Shown here in pieces: positions 29,423 through 37,158 of a DNA stretch of 37,158 nucleotides. The DNA is from an uncultured Eubacteriales bacterium (GTDB lineage: Bacteria; Bacillota; Clostridia; Christensenellales; CAG-138), in assembly GCA_900546845.1 (NCBI GenBank), contig UREK01000023.1, positions 1 through 37,158 of the forward strand, read 5' to 3'. Made by a program: the position numbers and the translations under genes. Positions within the stretch are counted from its first letter, which is position 1; each line of letters opens with the position of its first letter. A model generated the notes under the pieces. The model was not told the DNA's origin, ran no database searches, and saw only the letters and a program-made list of their open reading frames with translations.

Positions 29423-31258
29423 ATGGCAAGGCGGAAACAGACCCGGCGGAAAAGCCGCCAGGCGGTGCGGCGGCGCAAATATGTCATTCGGAGGATCGTG
29501 GTGCTTATGGTGTTTCTTGCCGCGCTCGCTGGGCTTACGTTGCTGCTCCTCCATATTTTCTCCGGCGACATCAAGCCGGGCAGCCTGCCGGAAGGAAGCC
29601 CCACGCCGGATGTTTCGCCCACGTTTACGCCGGAACCTACGCCCACGCCCGTGCCGGACCTCCCGGCGGGGCTTACGATCGCTCCGGCCTCCCCGGAGAC
29701 ACTTTCCGGGATCGGCTTTTCCACGGAATTGATGTACAACCGCGATGAAACGGAAACCTTTGCGCGCACAGAACCCATGTCCTTTGGGAAGTGGGACGAA
29801 TATACCGCTGTGCGCGGGGTAACGACCTATGGCGGCAACAACTATCGCAACACCTTCACCCATGGCACACAGACCGTCCCCAACAGGACGCTCACGCGCG
29901 TGTGGGACAAGAGCATCGGCACGCTTGACCTCGGGGAGGACGGCGCCTGGACCGGTGTCGGCTGGACGGGGATGCCCGTCCTCGTGCAGTGGGATGACGA
30001 GGTGCGCCCGTTCCTCGGCGTTTACGATGAATTCAAGAACAAGGATGGCTTCACGGAGGTCATCTATCCGGCGATGGACGGGAATATCCACTTCCTTGAA
30101 CTTTCGACCGGAAAAGCCACGCGCGACCCGATCGACCTTGGCGTTGTGATGAAGGGAACCGCCACGCTCGACCCGCGCGGGTATCCGCTGCTGTATATTG
30201 GCCAGGGGGCCATGAGCACGAACGAAGAGGGGACGCGCGGTGCGTGGTTCCGCGTGATTTCGCTGATCGACAATGAGGCGATTTGGTCCTTTGGCGGGCG
30301 CGACCCGTTCTCGCCGCGGGAATGGCAGGCCTATGATTCCTCCGCGATGGTGAACGCCGAAACTGATACGCTCATCGCGGCGGGGGAAAACGGCGTGCTT
30401 TACAGCGTGAAGCTCAACAGCGTGTTCGACCGCGTGAACGGCACGGTCACTGTCAGCCCAGACCCGCTTGCCAAGTACCGCTATACGGCCAACGGCTATG
30501 CGGATTCGGACGACAGCCGCCAATGGGGCATCGAAAGCTCGCCCGCATTCTGGAAGAACTATGCCTTCTTTACGGACAATGGTGGCTATCTCCAGTGCGT
30601 GGACATGAACACGCTTAAGACGATGTATGCGGCGGACATTACGGACGACGGCGACGCGGGCGTTGTTTTGGAAGAGGATTACAAGGCGGGCACGCTTTAC
30701 CTATACACAGCGAACGCGGTCAACACGCAAAGCGGCGTCGAGAACGGCTTTGGCAAGAGCTGGCATAGGAAGATCAACGCTCTGACCGGCGAGACCGTCT
30801 GGAAAAAATCCTGGGACGCTTCCAATGGCAGCCGCACCACCAACGGCGGCACGCTTTCCACACCGCACGTGGGGCGCGGCTCGATTTCCGACCTCGTGAT
30901 CTATAACTCTGCCTCTGTGCCCGTGATGGTGAACGGCGAGGCGGTAAACGGGGGGCGGATCGTGGCGTATTACAAGAGCTCAGGTGAGGTGGCTTGGACG
31001 TATGAGCAGGCGGCGGATTACTGGAGCTCGCCGGTCGTGATCTATGACGCGGCGGAAACCGCGTATCTGCTCCAATGCGACCGGGGCGGCATGCTGCGCA
31101 TGCACGACCCGCGCACCGGCGAAGTGCTCTCGGAGGTGGATCTTGGCTCCCGCATAGACGCGACGCCCGCTGTGTTCAACAACATGCTCGTTGTCGGCAC
31201 GCGCGGTTCGGGCGGCAGCGGGGAAGGGCAGAAGATCATCGGCGTGCGCATCGGCTGA
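29423..31258 (+). CDS. Membrane-anchored PQQ-like beta-propeller protein
   Basis: 611 residues; GAAGGAG lies about 9 nt before the ATG. A very basic N-terminus (MARRKQTRRKSRQAVRRRK) leads into one membrane helix (about 25-46). A Pro/Thr linker (about 55-82) is followed by an extracellular beta-propeller (about 120-611). Its blades show PQQ-type repeats: SIGTLDLG...TGMPVLVQW, GNIHFLELSTGKATRD, GYLQCVDMNTLKTMYAADI, HRKINALTGETVWKKSW and RMHDPRTGEVLSEVDLG. No PQQ-dependent dehydrogenase residues are recognised, so a scaffold or binding role is likelier. It ends 1 nt before the stop of the convergent broken gene. Confidence 0.82.
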   Translation: MARRKQTRRKSRQAVRRRKYVIRRIVVLMVFLAALAGLTLLLLHIFSGDIKPGSLPEGSPTPDVSPTFTPEPTPTPVPDLPAGLTIAPASPETLSGIGFSTELMYNRDETETFARTEPMSFGKWDEYTAVRGVTTYGGNNYRNTFTHGTQTVPNRTLTRVWDKSIGTLDLGEDGAWTGVGWTGMPVLVQWDDEVRPFLGVYDEFKNKDGFTEVIYPAMDGNIHFLELSTGKATRDPIDLGVVMKGTATLDPRGYPLLYIGQGAMSTNEEGTRGAWFRVISLIDNEAIWSFGGRDPFSPREWQAYDSSAMVNAETDTLIAAGENGVLYSVKLNSVFDRVNGTVTVSPDPLAKYRYTANGYADSDDSRQWGIESSPAFWKNYAFFTDNGGYLQCVDMNTLKTMYAADITDDGDAGVVLEEDYKAGTLYLYTANAVNTQSGVENGFGKSWHRKINALTGETVWKKSWDASNGSRTTNGGTLSTPHVGRGSISDLVIYNSASVPVMVNGEAVNGGRIVAYYKSSGEVAWTYEQAADYWSSPVVIYDAAETAYLLQCDRGGMLRMHDPRTGEVLSEVDLGSRIDATPAVFNNMLVVGTRGSGGSGEGQKIIGVRIG

Positions 31259-31259
31259 T

Positions 31260-31743
31260 TCAAAGCAGCAACGCCGAAAGCAGGAGGCCCAGCCCATAGG
31301 AAGCGGCGCTGCAGGCGAGCGAAAGCGCGAAGAAGCGCCGCTCCTTCCCAAAGAGGAGCCGGAGCAGGCAGCCTTCCGCCAGCACGATGAGCGCCTCAAA
31401 CAGGAGCACGGTGGGCAGCGGAAGCGGCCGCCTGTTACGTATTGTTTCACTTAGAACCAGGTTCAAAAACGGATTGGTCAAAAGGTTGCAGAGGAGCAGC
31501 GCACGCTGCTCCTCTTTGCGTTTCAGGTAGCACAAATAGGCTGCGCCCGCCTCGGCGAGGATGGCGATGTTTATGCTTCGTCTTTGGATCGCACGCACGA
31601 TGAAAAACACCGCAGGCGCACGGATCATCAGCGGCGCGCGTTCGCCTTGGAAGGCAGAGAACCAAAGCGCGAAAAAGCAGGTAAAATCTACCGCAAAATG
31701 CGCTGCGGCATGCGCCAGGAGCCGGGGGCTTTATGCGATGCAT
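31260..31743 (-). pseudogene. Membrane protein gene broken by a +1 frameshift in a C5 run
   Basis: An ATG at 31743 with AAGGAG 8 nt upstream starts MHRIK and then runs into a CCCCC stretch (minus strand, 31728-31724). Removing one C joins it to a frame open to the TGA at 31262, giving a protein of about 160 residues: MHRIKPRLLAHAAAHFAVDF..., several hydrophobic helices and a LLLCNLLTNPFLNLVL segment. As written, only an internal ATG at 31628 (122 aa, no good ribosome binding site) remains. The first 50 residues look like the start of a multi-helix transporter and the rest like another small membrane protein family, so a composite remnant is also possible. Mutation, programmed switching and sequencing error cannot be told apart here. 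Confidence 0.6.
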
Positions 31744-31837
31744 AGGCAATACTCCTTAACGGTTTTTTGCGGAAAGATGGCTGAATCCAGCATATCATAA
31801 ATCGTTTGTGAAAAGAATTTGAAATTCGCTGAATTGA

Positions 31838-31867
31838 TTGGCGTTCCGCTGCGTTTTGCGGTAAGAT
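31838..31867 (+). promoter_or_regulatory. Promoter of the ABC/FtsX/heptad-repeat operon
   Basis: TTGGCG (31838-31843), an 18-bp spacer, and TAAGAT (31862-31867). Transcription would begin near 31874. That excludes the ATG at 31866 as a start and supports the TTG at 31902. Confidence 0.55.
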
Positions 31868-31901
31868 GGAATGCAAAAGAAGAAGCCGGAGGAAACGGGT
31901 T

Positions 31902-32603
31902 TTGGCATATATATCGCTGAAGGGTGTAACGAAGACCTACCACATGGGCGAGGTTGCGATCCATGCGCTTTCGGGCGTGAACTTTGAAATGGAAAAGGGG
32001 GAGCTTTGCGTGATCGTCGGCCCATCGGGCGCGGGCAAGACGACGCTTTTGAACATTCTGGGCGGCATGGACAGCTGCACCTCGGGCGAGATCGTTGTGG
32101 ACGGCGCGCACATCGAAGCATATGACCGGCAGAAGCTGACCGCCTACCGGCGGGACACGGTCGGCTTTGTGTTCCAGTTTTATAACCTTGTGCAGAACCT
32201 GACGGCCCTTGAAAATGTGGAGCTTGCAGCGCAGATCTGCCATGCGCCGCTTCCCGCGGAGACGGTGCTCCGGGAAGTCGGCCTAGGCGAGCGCCTTTCG
32301 AACTTCCCGGCGCAGCTATCCGGCGGCGAGCAGCAGCGCGTTGCGATCGCGCGCGCGCTCGCCAAAAACCCGAAGCTCATGCTTTGTGACGAGCCGACCG
32401 GCGCGCTCGATTACCAGACGGGCAAGCAGGTGCTCAAACTTTTGCAGGACACCTGCCGCAAAGCGGGCATGACGGTAATCATCATCACGCACAACTCTGC
32501 GCTTGCGCCGATGGCGGATCGCATCGTGCATGTGAAAAACGGGACGGTTGCTTCGATGGAGATCAACCGGAAGCCGACCCCGGTGGAGGAGATCGAGTGG
32601 TGA
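31902..32603 (+). CDS. ABC transporter ATP-binding protein (MacB/LolD type)
   Basis: 233 residues from a TTG with GGAGG (31888-31892) 9 nt upstream. All ATPase motifs are present: Walker A GPSGAGKTT, the Q loop in FVFQFYNLVQNLTALENVE (a MacB/LolD-type sequence), the signature LSGGEQQR, Walker B LMLCDEPTGALD, and the H loop in IIITHN. In this subgroup the ATPase works with an FtsX-type permease and drives mechanical work across the membrane rather than classic transport. The permease gene follows 4 nt later. The partner is probably the exported heptad-repeat protein encoded third. Confidence 0.93.
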   Translation: MAYISLKGVTKTYHMGEVAIHALSGVNFEMEKGELCVIVGPSGAGKTTLLNILGGMDSCTSGEIVVDGAHIEAYDRQKLTAYRRDTVGFVFQFYNLVQNLTALENVELAAQICHAPLPAETVLREVGLGERLSNFPAQLSGGEQQRVAIARALAKNPKLMLCDEPTGALDYQTGKQVLKLLQDTCRKAGMTVIIITHNSALAPMADRIVHVKNGTVASMEINRKPTPVEEIEW

Positions 32604-32607
32604 GCCT

Positions 32608-35118
32608 ATGCTGAAAAAGGGCCTTCTGGTCAAAAACCTGCTTTGCGAGATCTGGAAAACGCGCACGCGCTATCTTTCCATTTTTGCGATCAGCGCGCTC
32701 GGCGTCGCGTTCTTCTCAGGCATCCGTGCCACGAGCCCGGACATGAAGGACGCGGGCGACACGCTGTTTCAGGAAAGCAACCTTGCGGACATCACGGTGA
32801 TGTCCACCGCCGGCCTCACGCCGGACGATATTGAGGCGCTGCGCGCTATAGAGGGCGTGGAAGCGGTTTCCCCGGGGCTGTTCGTGGATGCAATGATGCA
32901 AACGGGCGGCGGCGAGGAGAAGAACGTGCGGCTGCTTTCCCTGCCCATTCAGGAGAAGGAGAAATATGGCCAGCTGATCGACCTGCTGCCATCCTACGAC
33001 ATTGACCCCGCGCCGGAATACGAGATGAATACGCTCGAAATCAAGGAAGGGAGGCTGCCGGTTTCGGATAGGGAGGCGGCGCTCGATGTGAAGCTCCAGG
33101 AGGATCTCGGGCTCGCTTTGGGCGATCACGTCACCTTTGAAACAAGCGGCGGCACGGCGACGCTGCGCGTCGTCGGCTTCGTTTACAGCCCGAAGTATGT
33201 AAGTTTAATCGAACGGGGGCTGAGCACCGTTGGCAACGGCAGCTGCGCGGGCTTCGCCTACGCTTCGGGCAACGCGCTCACGCACCTTGGTACGAAGCTG
33301 CCAATCCTTGGCCTGCTGACGGCGATGTATACCGAGGCGGACATTGTCATCAGCGGCAAGGAAGGGCTTTCCGCGTTTTCCGATGAATACGCGGACTTGG
33401 TAGACGCGGTGAGCACCCGGATTGAGGCTTATGCGGAAACAGCCTCCGGCACCTGGTATATCCAGGACCGCAGCGCCAACCCCGGCTATTCGGATTATTC
33501 CGAGAACACGGAGCGCATCGCTGCGGTGGGCAATGTGTTCCCTGTGATCTTCTTTGTTGTGGCGGCGCTCGTGAGCCTCACTACCATGACGCGCATGGTG
33601 GAGGAACAGCGCATTGAAATGGGCACGCTCAAGGCGCTTGGCTACAGCACCGCCGCGATCATGATGAAGTACGTCGTGTATTCCATCAGCGCCTGTGTCC
33701 TGGGCGGCTTCCTTGGCGCGGTGGTCGGTTTCAGGCTGCTGCCGTATGTGATCATCTCCGCGTATTCGATCATGTATCGCCTGCCGAGCTTCGCTACGCC
33801 CTACCGCGTAGACATCGCAACCATGGCGATCTTCGCCGTGATGGCCTGCACCGGCCTTGCGACGGTCGCGGCTTCGGCTTCCGCCCTCCGGGAAGTCCCG
33901 GCAACGCTCATGCGCCCGAAGGCGCCCAAGGTGGGCAAGCGCGTGCTGCTTGAACGCGTTACCTTCATCTGGAAGCGGTTTAATTTCACGACGAAGGTAA
34001 CAGTGCGCAACATTTTCCGCTATAAAAAGCGCTTTTTCATGAGCATAATCGGCATTGCGGGGAGCTGCTCGCTGCTTGTGACCGGATTCGGCCTGGAGGA
34101 CTCTATCTTTGGCATTGCGGAATGCCAGTTCAACGACATCTGGAAGATGGACGTTCAGGCTTATACCTACGACAGCATGCCGCTATCCGAGCTGCAGGAG
34201 CTTGCGGAGAACAGTGCGGCGGCCCCACACTTCCGCTCTGTGATGTTCTGCTATGATACGGTGTGCGACGCAGGGAGCGGCGATGCGCGCACGGGCAACG
34301 TGCATGTGCTCGGCGTGCGGGATTATGCCGAGATGGACGAAAAGATCCGTTTGCACAGCAGCGGCACGGAGATCCCGCTTACCGACGAGGGCGCGGTCAT
34401 CACAAAAAAGCTCGCGGAGCTCTCCGGCGTGGAAGCGGGCGATACGCTGCACATTTATTCCGGCTCACAGGAATACGAGGTACTGGTTGCGGGCGTTGCG
34501 GATAATTACGTATACCATTACGCTTACATGACGGCTGCGTACTATGAGCAGGTATTTGGGCGGCCCATGGAATACAACGCGTTCATGATCAACCTCGATG
34601 GTGTGCCGGAGGGGGAGCTGGACACGGTCTCGGAAGGAATCCTGGCCGACAGCCGCGTGTATACCGTCATGACGCTCTCGAGCATCTATGATTCCATCAT
34701 GGATTCGCTGAGCATCCTTGACTACATCGTGATTGTGCTGATCGCAGGGTCCGCGCTGCTCACCTTTGTGGTGATGCTCAACCTTACGAACATCAACCTC
34801 GGGGAGCGCAAGCGAGAGCTTGCGACGCTGCGCGTGCTTGGCTTTTATGATAAGGAGATGTATGATTACGTCTTCCGTGAGAACAATGCCCTTGCGGCTA
34901 TCGGCGCGGCGGCCGGGCTCATGCTCGGAAAGTTTATGCACGCTTTCGTGATCCGCACCTGCGAGGTGGATCTCGTCATGTTCGTGCGTTCGGCAAATGC
35001 GATGAGCTTTGTATATTCGTTCGTGCTGACGGTGGCGTTTTCCCTATGCGTGAACCTGATGATGCGCCGCAAGGTGCGCGCGATCGACATGGTGGAATCC
35101 CTCAAGAGCGCGGAATAA
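32608..35118 (+). CDS. FtsX-type ABC transporter permease
   Basis: 836 residues, 4 nt after the ATPase gene. Membrane helix 1 (about 21-40) is followed by a large extracytoplasmic domain (about 45-315), a three-helix FtsX block (about 320-450, VFPVIFFVVAALVSLTTMTRMVEEQRIEMGTLKALGYS), a second amphipathic start (about 470-500) with another extracytoplasmic domain, and a C-terminal FtsX block (about 705-830, with ELATLRVLGFYDKEM). The E-x-x-T-L-K/R-x-L-G coupling motif occurs in both blocks. This double architecture is typical of Firmicutes peptide-sensing or envelope-remodelling permeases. The substrate is unknown; no two-component system is adjacent, which argues against a BceAB-type resistance module. 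Confidence 0.9.
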   Translation: MLKKGLLVKNLLCEIWKTRTRYLSIFAISALGVAFFSGIRATSPDMKDAGDTLFQESNLADITVMSTAGLTPDDIEALRAIEGVEAVSPGLFVDAMMQTGGGEEKNVRLLSLPIQEKEKYGQLIDLLPSYDIDPAPEYEMNTLEIKEGRLPVSDREAALDVKLQEDLGLALGDHVTFETSGGTATLRVVGFVYSPKYVSLIERGLSTVGNGSCAGFAYASGNALTHLGTKLPILGLLTAMYTEADIVISGKEGLSAFSDEYADLVDAVSTRIEAYAETASGTWYIQDRSANPGYSDYSENTERIAAVGNVFPVIFFVVAALVSLTTMTRMVEEQRIEMGTLKALGYSTAAIMMKYVVYSISACVLGGFLGAVVGFRLLPYVIISAYSIMYRLPSFATPYRVDIATMAIFAVMACTGLATVAASASALREVPATLMRPKAPKVGKRVLLERVTFIWKRFNFTTKVTVRNIFRYKKRFFMSIIGIAGSCSLLVTGFGLEDSIFGIAECQFNDIWKMDVQAYTYDSMPLSELQELAENSAAAPHFRSVMFCYDTVCDAGSGDARTGNVHVLGVRDYAEMDEKIRLHSSGTEIPLTDEGAVITKKLAELSGVEAGDTLHIYSGSQEYEVLVAGVADNYVYHYAYMTAAYYEQVFGRPMEYNAFMINLDGVPEGELDTVSEGILADSRVYTVMTLSSIYDSIMDSLSILDYIVIVLIAGSALLTFVVMLNLTNINLGERKRELATLRVLGFYDKEMYDYVFRENNALAAIGAAAGLMLGKFMHAFVIRTCEVDLVMFVRSANAMSFVYSFVLTVAFSLCVNLMMRRKVRAIDMVESLKSAE

Positions 35119-35130
35119 GGAGATAAAAGT

Positions 35131-37038
35131 ATGAAAAAAACAACGAGAGTCCTCTGCCTGGTCATTGCGGCGGCGTTTGTCGTTACGCTGCTGTTTTCCA
35201 TCGTGATGAGCATCGCCTATGCGGAGGAGGGCGGGGAGGCCGCCTCCCGCGGGGAAACGGTCTATGTTACGGCGGATGCAAATGGGAATGTGGAAAGCGT
35301 GATCTCAAGCGTTTACCTGAGCAATACCGCCAGGCTGGATACGCTTACGGATTATACGAGCCTCACGGACGTTAAGGCCATCACGACCAACGAGCCCCCT
35401 GTAGTCAATGGGGATGCGGTAACGTTTGCCGCTGGCGGGGGGGATGTTTCCTACCAGGGGACGGCAAGCGCGGATGCGCTGCCGTTCTCCGTGCGCATTG
35501 CCTACTATCTCAACGGCAGGGAGATCGCTCCGGAGAAATTGGCCGGGAAAAGCGGCCGCGTGCGCATCGAGATTGCTGCGGAGAACCGCCTCAAACGCAC
35601 GGCGGATGTGGATGGGGAAACGGTGGAGCTTTACGTGCCGTTTTCCATCATCGGCATGCTGACGCTTGGCGAAGGCTTTTCCGGTGTGACGGCGGAGAAT
35701 GCGAAGGTTTCCGTGCAGGCGGGGCAGATCACGGTGCTCGCAGTATTGCTGCCCGGCCTTGCGGAAAGCCTTGGCATGGAACCGGGCGACAAGATCAACG
35801 ATACGCTTACGATCGAGGCCACGGTGGAAAACTTCAGCTTTTCTGGCGGTACATTTATTGGGATGACAGGCATTGTAGATCAGAACGATCTTTCCGGCAT
35901 TGAGGATGTGCAAACGCTGATGGATGCGCTCGGCCAGCTCAACGATGCCGCAGGCGAGCTTTACAAAGGCGCCCGAAGGCTCAGCCGTGCGGCTGAAACC
36001 TATGCCGGGGGCGTACTGGCATACGCGGAGGGCATTGCCCAGGCGCTGGATGGGGTCGGGACGATGACGGAAGGCGTATCACAGCTTTACAGCGGCGCGA
36101 GGCAGCTCGTGAGCGGGTCCGGTGAAATTACGGACGGGCTTTCTTCGCTTGCCGCACAGTTGGATCGGCTCAAGGGATATTTGGATACGATAGAAAGCGG
36201 AACGGTGGATGAATCGCTGTATACGCTGCTGGTGTCCTATGCGGTGGAGATCGCGCAGAAAACGGTGGATGAATCCAGCGGGCAGATGCGGCAGAAACTT
36301 CGTGAATCGCTTGCATCCGCCATGCCGGACGCAACGCCGGAGGAGATCGAGACGATCGTGGACACGGTGCTCCCTGCGGATATGACCGTTTCCGAGCCTA
36401 AGCTGACGGAGGAGCAGAAGGCGGAGATCGCAGCCGAGGTGGCAAAGATCCTGAAGGGTTCCAGCAATGCGCAGGATCTGATCAAAAAATTTGATGCGCT
36501 TGTGAGCGGCATGAACCAACTTGCGGACGGCTCAGGGAAAGTTACGGACGGGATGGCCTCGCTCACAAGCGGCCTGTATCAGCTCAAAGAAGGGCTTTCC
36601 GAATTTTCCGGCGGAGCGGAGGAGCTCTCGGAAAACGGTACGGCGCTTGCGGAGGGCGCGGATTCCATCGCAAACGGCGTCGCAGGCATCGCAAAAGGAC
36701 TGCGTTCGCTCGCAAACGACGGCATGCAGCGCATTGTGGATGAAACCGCGCAGATCGACGTTTCGCTTGCCCGCAAGGATGCGCTCATCGCACTTTCGCA
36801 ATCATATAGCTCCTTTTCCGCGACGCGGGAACCGGAGGACGGCGCGGTCCAGTTCCTGATCTCGACGGAGGGGATCGAAGAAGAACTCCCCATTGAGCCG
36901 AGCCCGTCGCCGGATGCGGCGGACCCGGACGCGCAGAGCGCGCCTGCGGATACGCAGGCGGAAACCGGCTTTTTTGAGAGCATTGGGGCATGGTTTGCCG
37001 GCATATTCGCAAGCATTCGGAGCTGGTTTGAGGGATAA
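35131..37038 (+). CDS. Exported Leu-x-x-Gly heptad-repeat protein (YhgE/Pip-related repeats)
   Basis: 635 residues; AAGGAG lies 9 nt before the ATG and 12 nt after the permease gene. An N-terminal signal or anchor (about 8-31, ending AYA) precedes a beta-rich domain (about 40-265). Two blocks of x-x-x-Leu-x-x-Gly heptads follow (about 270-355 and 452-545; for example GVSQLYSGARQLVSGSGEI and GMASLTSGLYQLKEGLSEF), separated by a charged helical insert (about 365-445). A Pro/Asp-rich linker and an amphipathic aromatic tail (FFESIGAWFAGIFASIRSWF) end the protein. Such heptads occur in YhgE/Pip proteins and in outer parts of some transporters, but the transmembrane domains of YhgE are absent. It probably forms a long rod tied to the ABC/FtsX complex; the function is unknown. 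Confidence 0.8.
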   Translation: MKKTTRVLCLVIAAAFVVTLLFSIVMSIAYAEEGGEAASRGETVYVTADANGNVESVISSVYLSNTARLDTLTDYTSLTDVKAITTNEPPVVNGDAVTFAAGGGDVSYQGTASADALPFSVRIAYYLNGREIAPEKLAGKSGRVRIEIAAENRLKRTADVDGETVELYVPFSIIGMLTLGEGFSGVTAENAKVSVQAGQITVLAVLLPGLAESLGMEPGDKINDTLTIEATVENFSFSGGTFIGMTGIVDQNDLSGIEDVQTLMDALGQLNDAAGELYKGARRLSRAAETYAGGVLAYAEGIAQALDGVGTMTEGVSQLYSGARQLVSGSGEITDGLSSLAAQLDRLKGYLDTIESGTVDESLYTLLVSYAVEIAQKTVDESSGQMRQKLRESLASAMPDATPEEIETIVDTVLPADMTVSEPKLTEEQKAEIAAEVAKILKGSSNAQDLIKKFDALVSGMNQLADGSGKVTDGMASLTSGLYQLKEGLSEFSGGAEELSENGTALAEGADSIANGVAGIAKGLRSLANDGMQRIVDETAQIDVSLARKDALIALSQSYSSFSATREPEDGAVQFLISTEGIEEELPIEPSPSPDAADPDAQSAPADTQAETGFFESIGAWFAGIFASIRSWFEG

Positions 37039-37051
37039 CGATATGCTGTAA

Positions 37052-37074
37052 AAAGGGGCGCGGCGCGCCCCTTT
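37052..37074 (+). terminator. Terminator hairpin after the ABC/FtsX operon, T tract interrupted
   Basis: Stem AAAGGGGCGC / GCGCCCCTTT with a GGC loop, 13 nt after the heptad-repeat gene. It is followed by CGGCTTGCC rather than a run of T, because the dispersed repeat begins here, just as at 19081. Confidence 0.75.
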
Positions 37075-37158
37075 CGGCTTGCCGAAAAAGGCACTCCGGG
37101 AAAGCAGCCCTTGACTTTCCATCGCGAGCAGCGACCTGTGCGGTGCGAGCGAAAAGCC
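37073..37158 (+). repeat. Dispersed hairpin-rich intergenic repeat, copy 2 (cut by window end)
   Basis: It starts with TTCGGC-TT-GCCGAA, a perfect small hairpin that is degraded in copy 1. 37106-37158 matches 19124-19176 with 2 differences in 53 bp. About 13 bp of copy 1, including one arm of the GTCAAGGGC stem, are missing here. The copy continues beyond the window. Confidence 0.8.

Noticed and set aside
27950..30523. An 857-codon open frame on the minus strand
   Set aside because: It runs antisense to the FAD oxidoreductase, lipoprotein and propeller genes, is Arg/His/Ala-rich without any domain, and has no ribosome binding site. It is a product of GC-rich codon bias in the real genes.
31866..31901. 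Upstream ATG start for the ABC ATPase gene
   Set aside because: This ATG overlaps the -10 hexamer of the likely promoter and has no ribosome binding site; the TTG at 31902 has GGAGG at 9 nt.

Overview
The window looks like chromosome of a spore-forming, GC-rich member of the Clostridia (a Christensenellales- or Oscillospirales-like lineage is my inference). The reasons are a complete spoIIAA-spoIIAB-sigF operon, yunB, a tricistronic GerA-type germinant receptor operon, cdaA-cdaR, rpmA with the Firmicutes N-terminal extension plus its protease Prp, and strong AGGAGG-type ribosome binding sites. Most genes are GC-rich. Positions 1-2710 are visibly AT-richer and carry a serine recombinase, so they are probably the right end of an integrated element lying against a tRNA-Leu gene.

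Layout. 1-2710: element end with a partial DUF4238 gene, a DUF2971 gene and a recombinase, all on the minus strand. The recombinase promoter and ribosome binding site sit inside an 18-bp-arm palindrome. 2714-5415: tRNA-Leu(UAA), then degV-cls on the minus strand. 5481-10147: ilvE, a convergent MBL-fold hydrolase, the rplU-prp-rpmA ribosomal operon behind a strong promoter and a likely L21 leader, and an overlapping GNAT acetyltransferase/OGG-type glycosylase pair. 10290-12682: a TRIC/UPF0126 channel and the sporulation sigma-F operon behind a sigma-H-like promoter. 12696-14286 (minus): yunB and a secreted peptidoglycan-binding protein. 14354-19032: class A PBP, a uracil-DNA glycosylase-like protein without Fe-S cysteines, and a secreted SH3b/peptidoglycan-binding protein that shares its C-terminal domain with the protein at 12696-13544.

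19051-19317 holds a roughly 200-bp hairpin-rich dispersed repeat flanked by an exact 31-bp duplication of a terminator hairpin. A second copy of the repeat begins right after another terminator hairpin at 37052 and runs off the window. 19322-24112: a small minus-strand gene, the ger operon with an extra 50-residue two-helix membrane protein, and a DUF3006 gene. 24178-28294: a small coiled-coil-like protein, cdaA-cdaR (c-di-AMP synthesis) and a COG2509-type FAD oxidoreductase. 28323-31258: two exported proteins, a beta-helix-like lipoprotein and an anchored PQQ-type beta-propeller. 31260-31743: a membrane protein gene broken by one extra C. 31838-37074: an ABC ATPase, a large FtsX-type permease and an exported Leu-x-x-Gly heptad-repeat protein, probably one operon.

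Common themes are the cell envelope (Cls, PBP, SH3b/peptidoglycan binders, CdaAR, ABC-FtsX module) and sporulation/germination. The parts that most deserve a second look are the repeat that appears to duplicate terminators, the DUF4238-DUF2971 cargo beside the recombinase, the paired unknown C-terminal domain with invariant Cys/His, the small germination-operon protein, and the ABC/FtsX/heptad-repeat module. Taxonomy and functional links are inference; no database search was possible.
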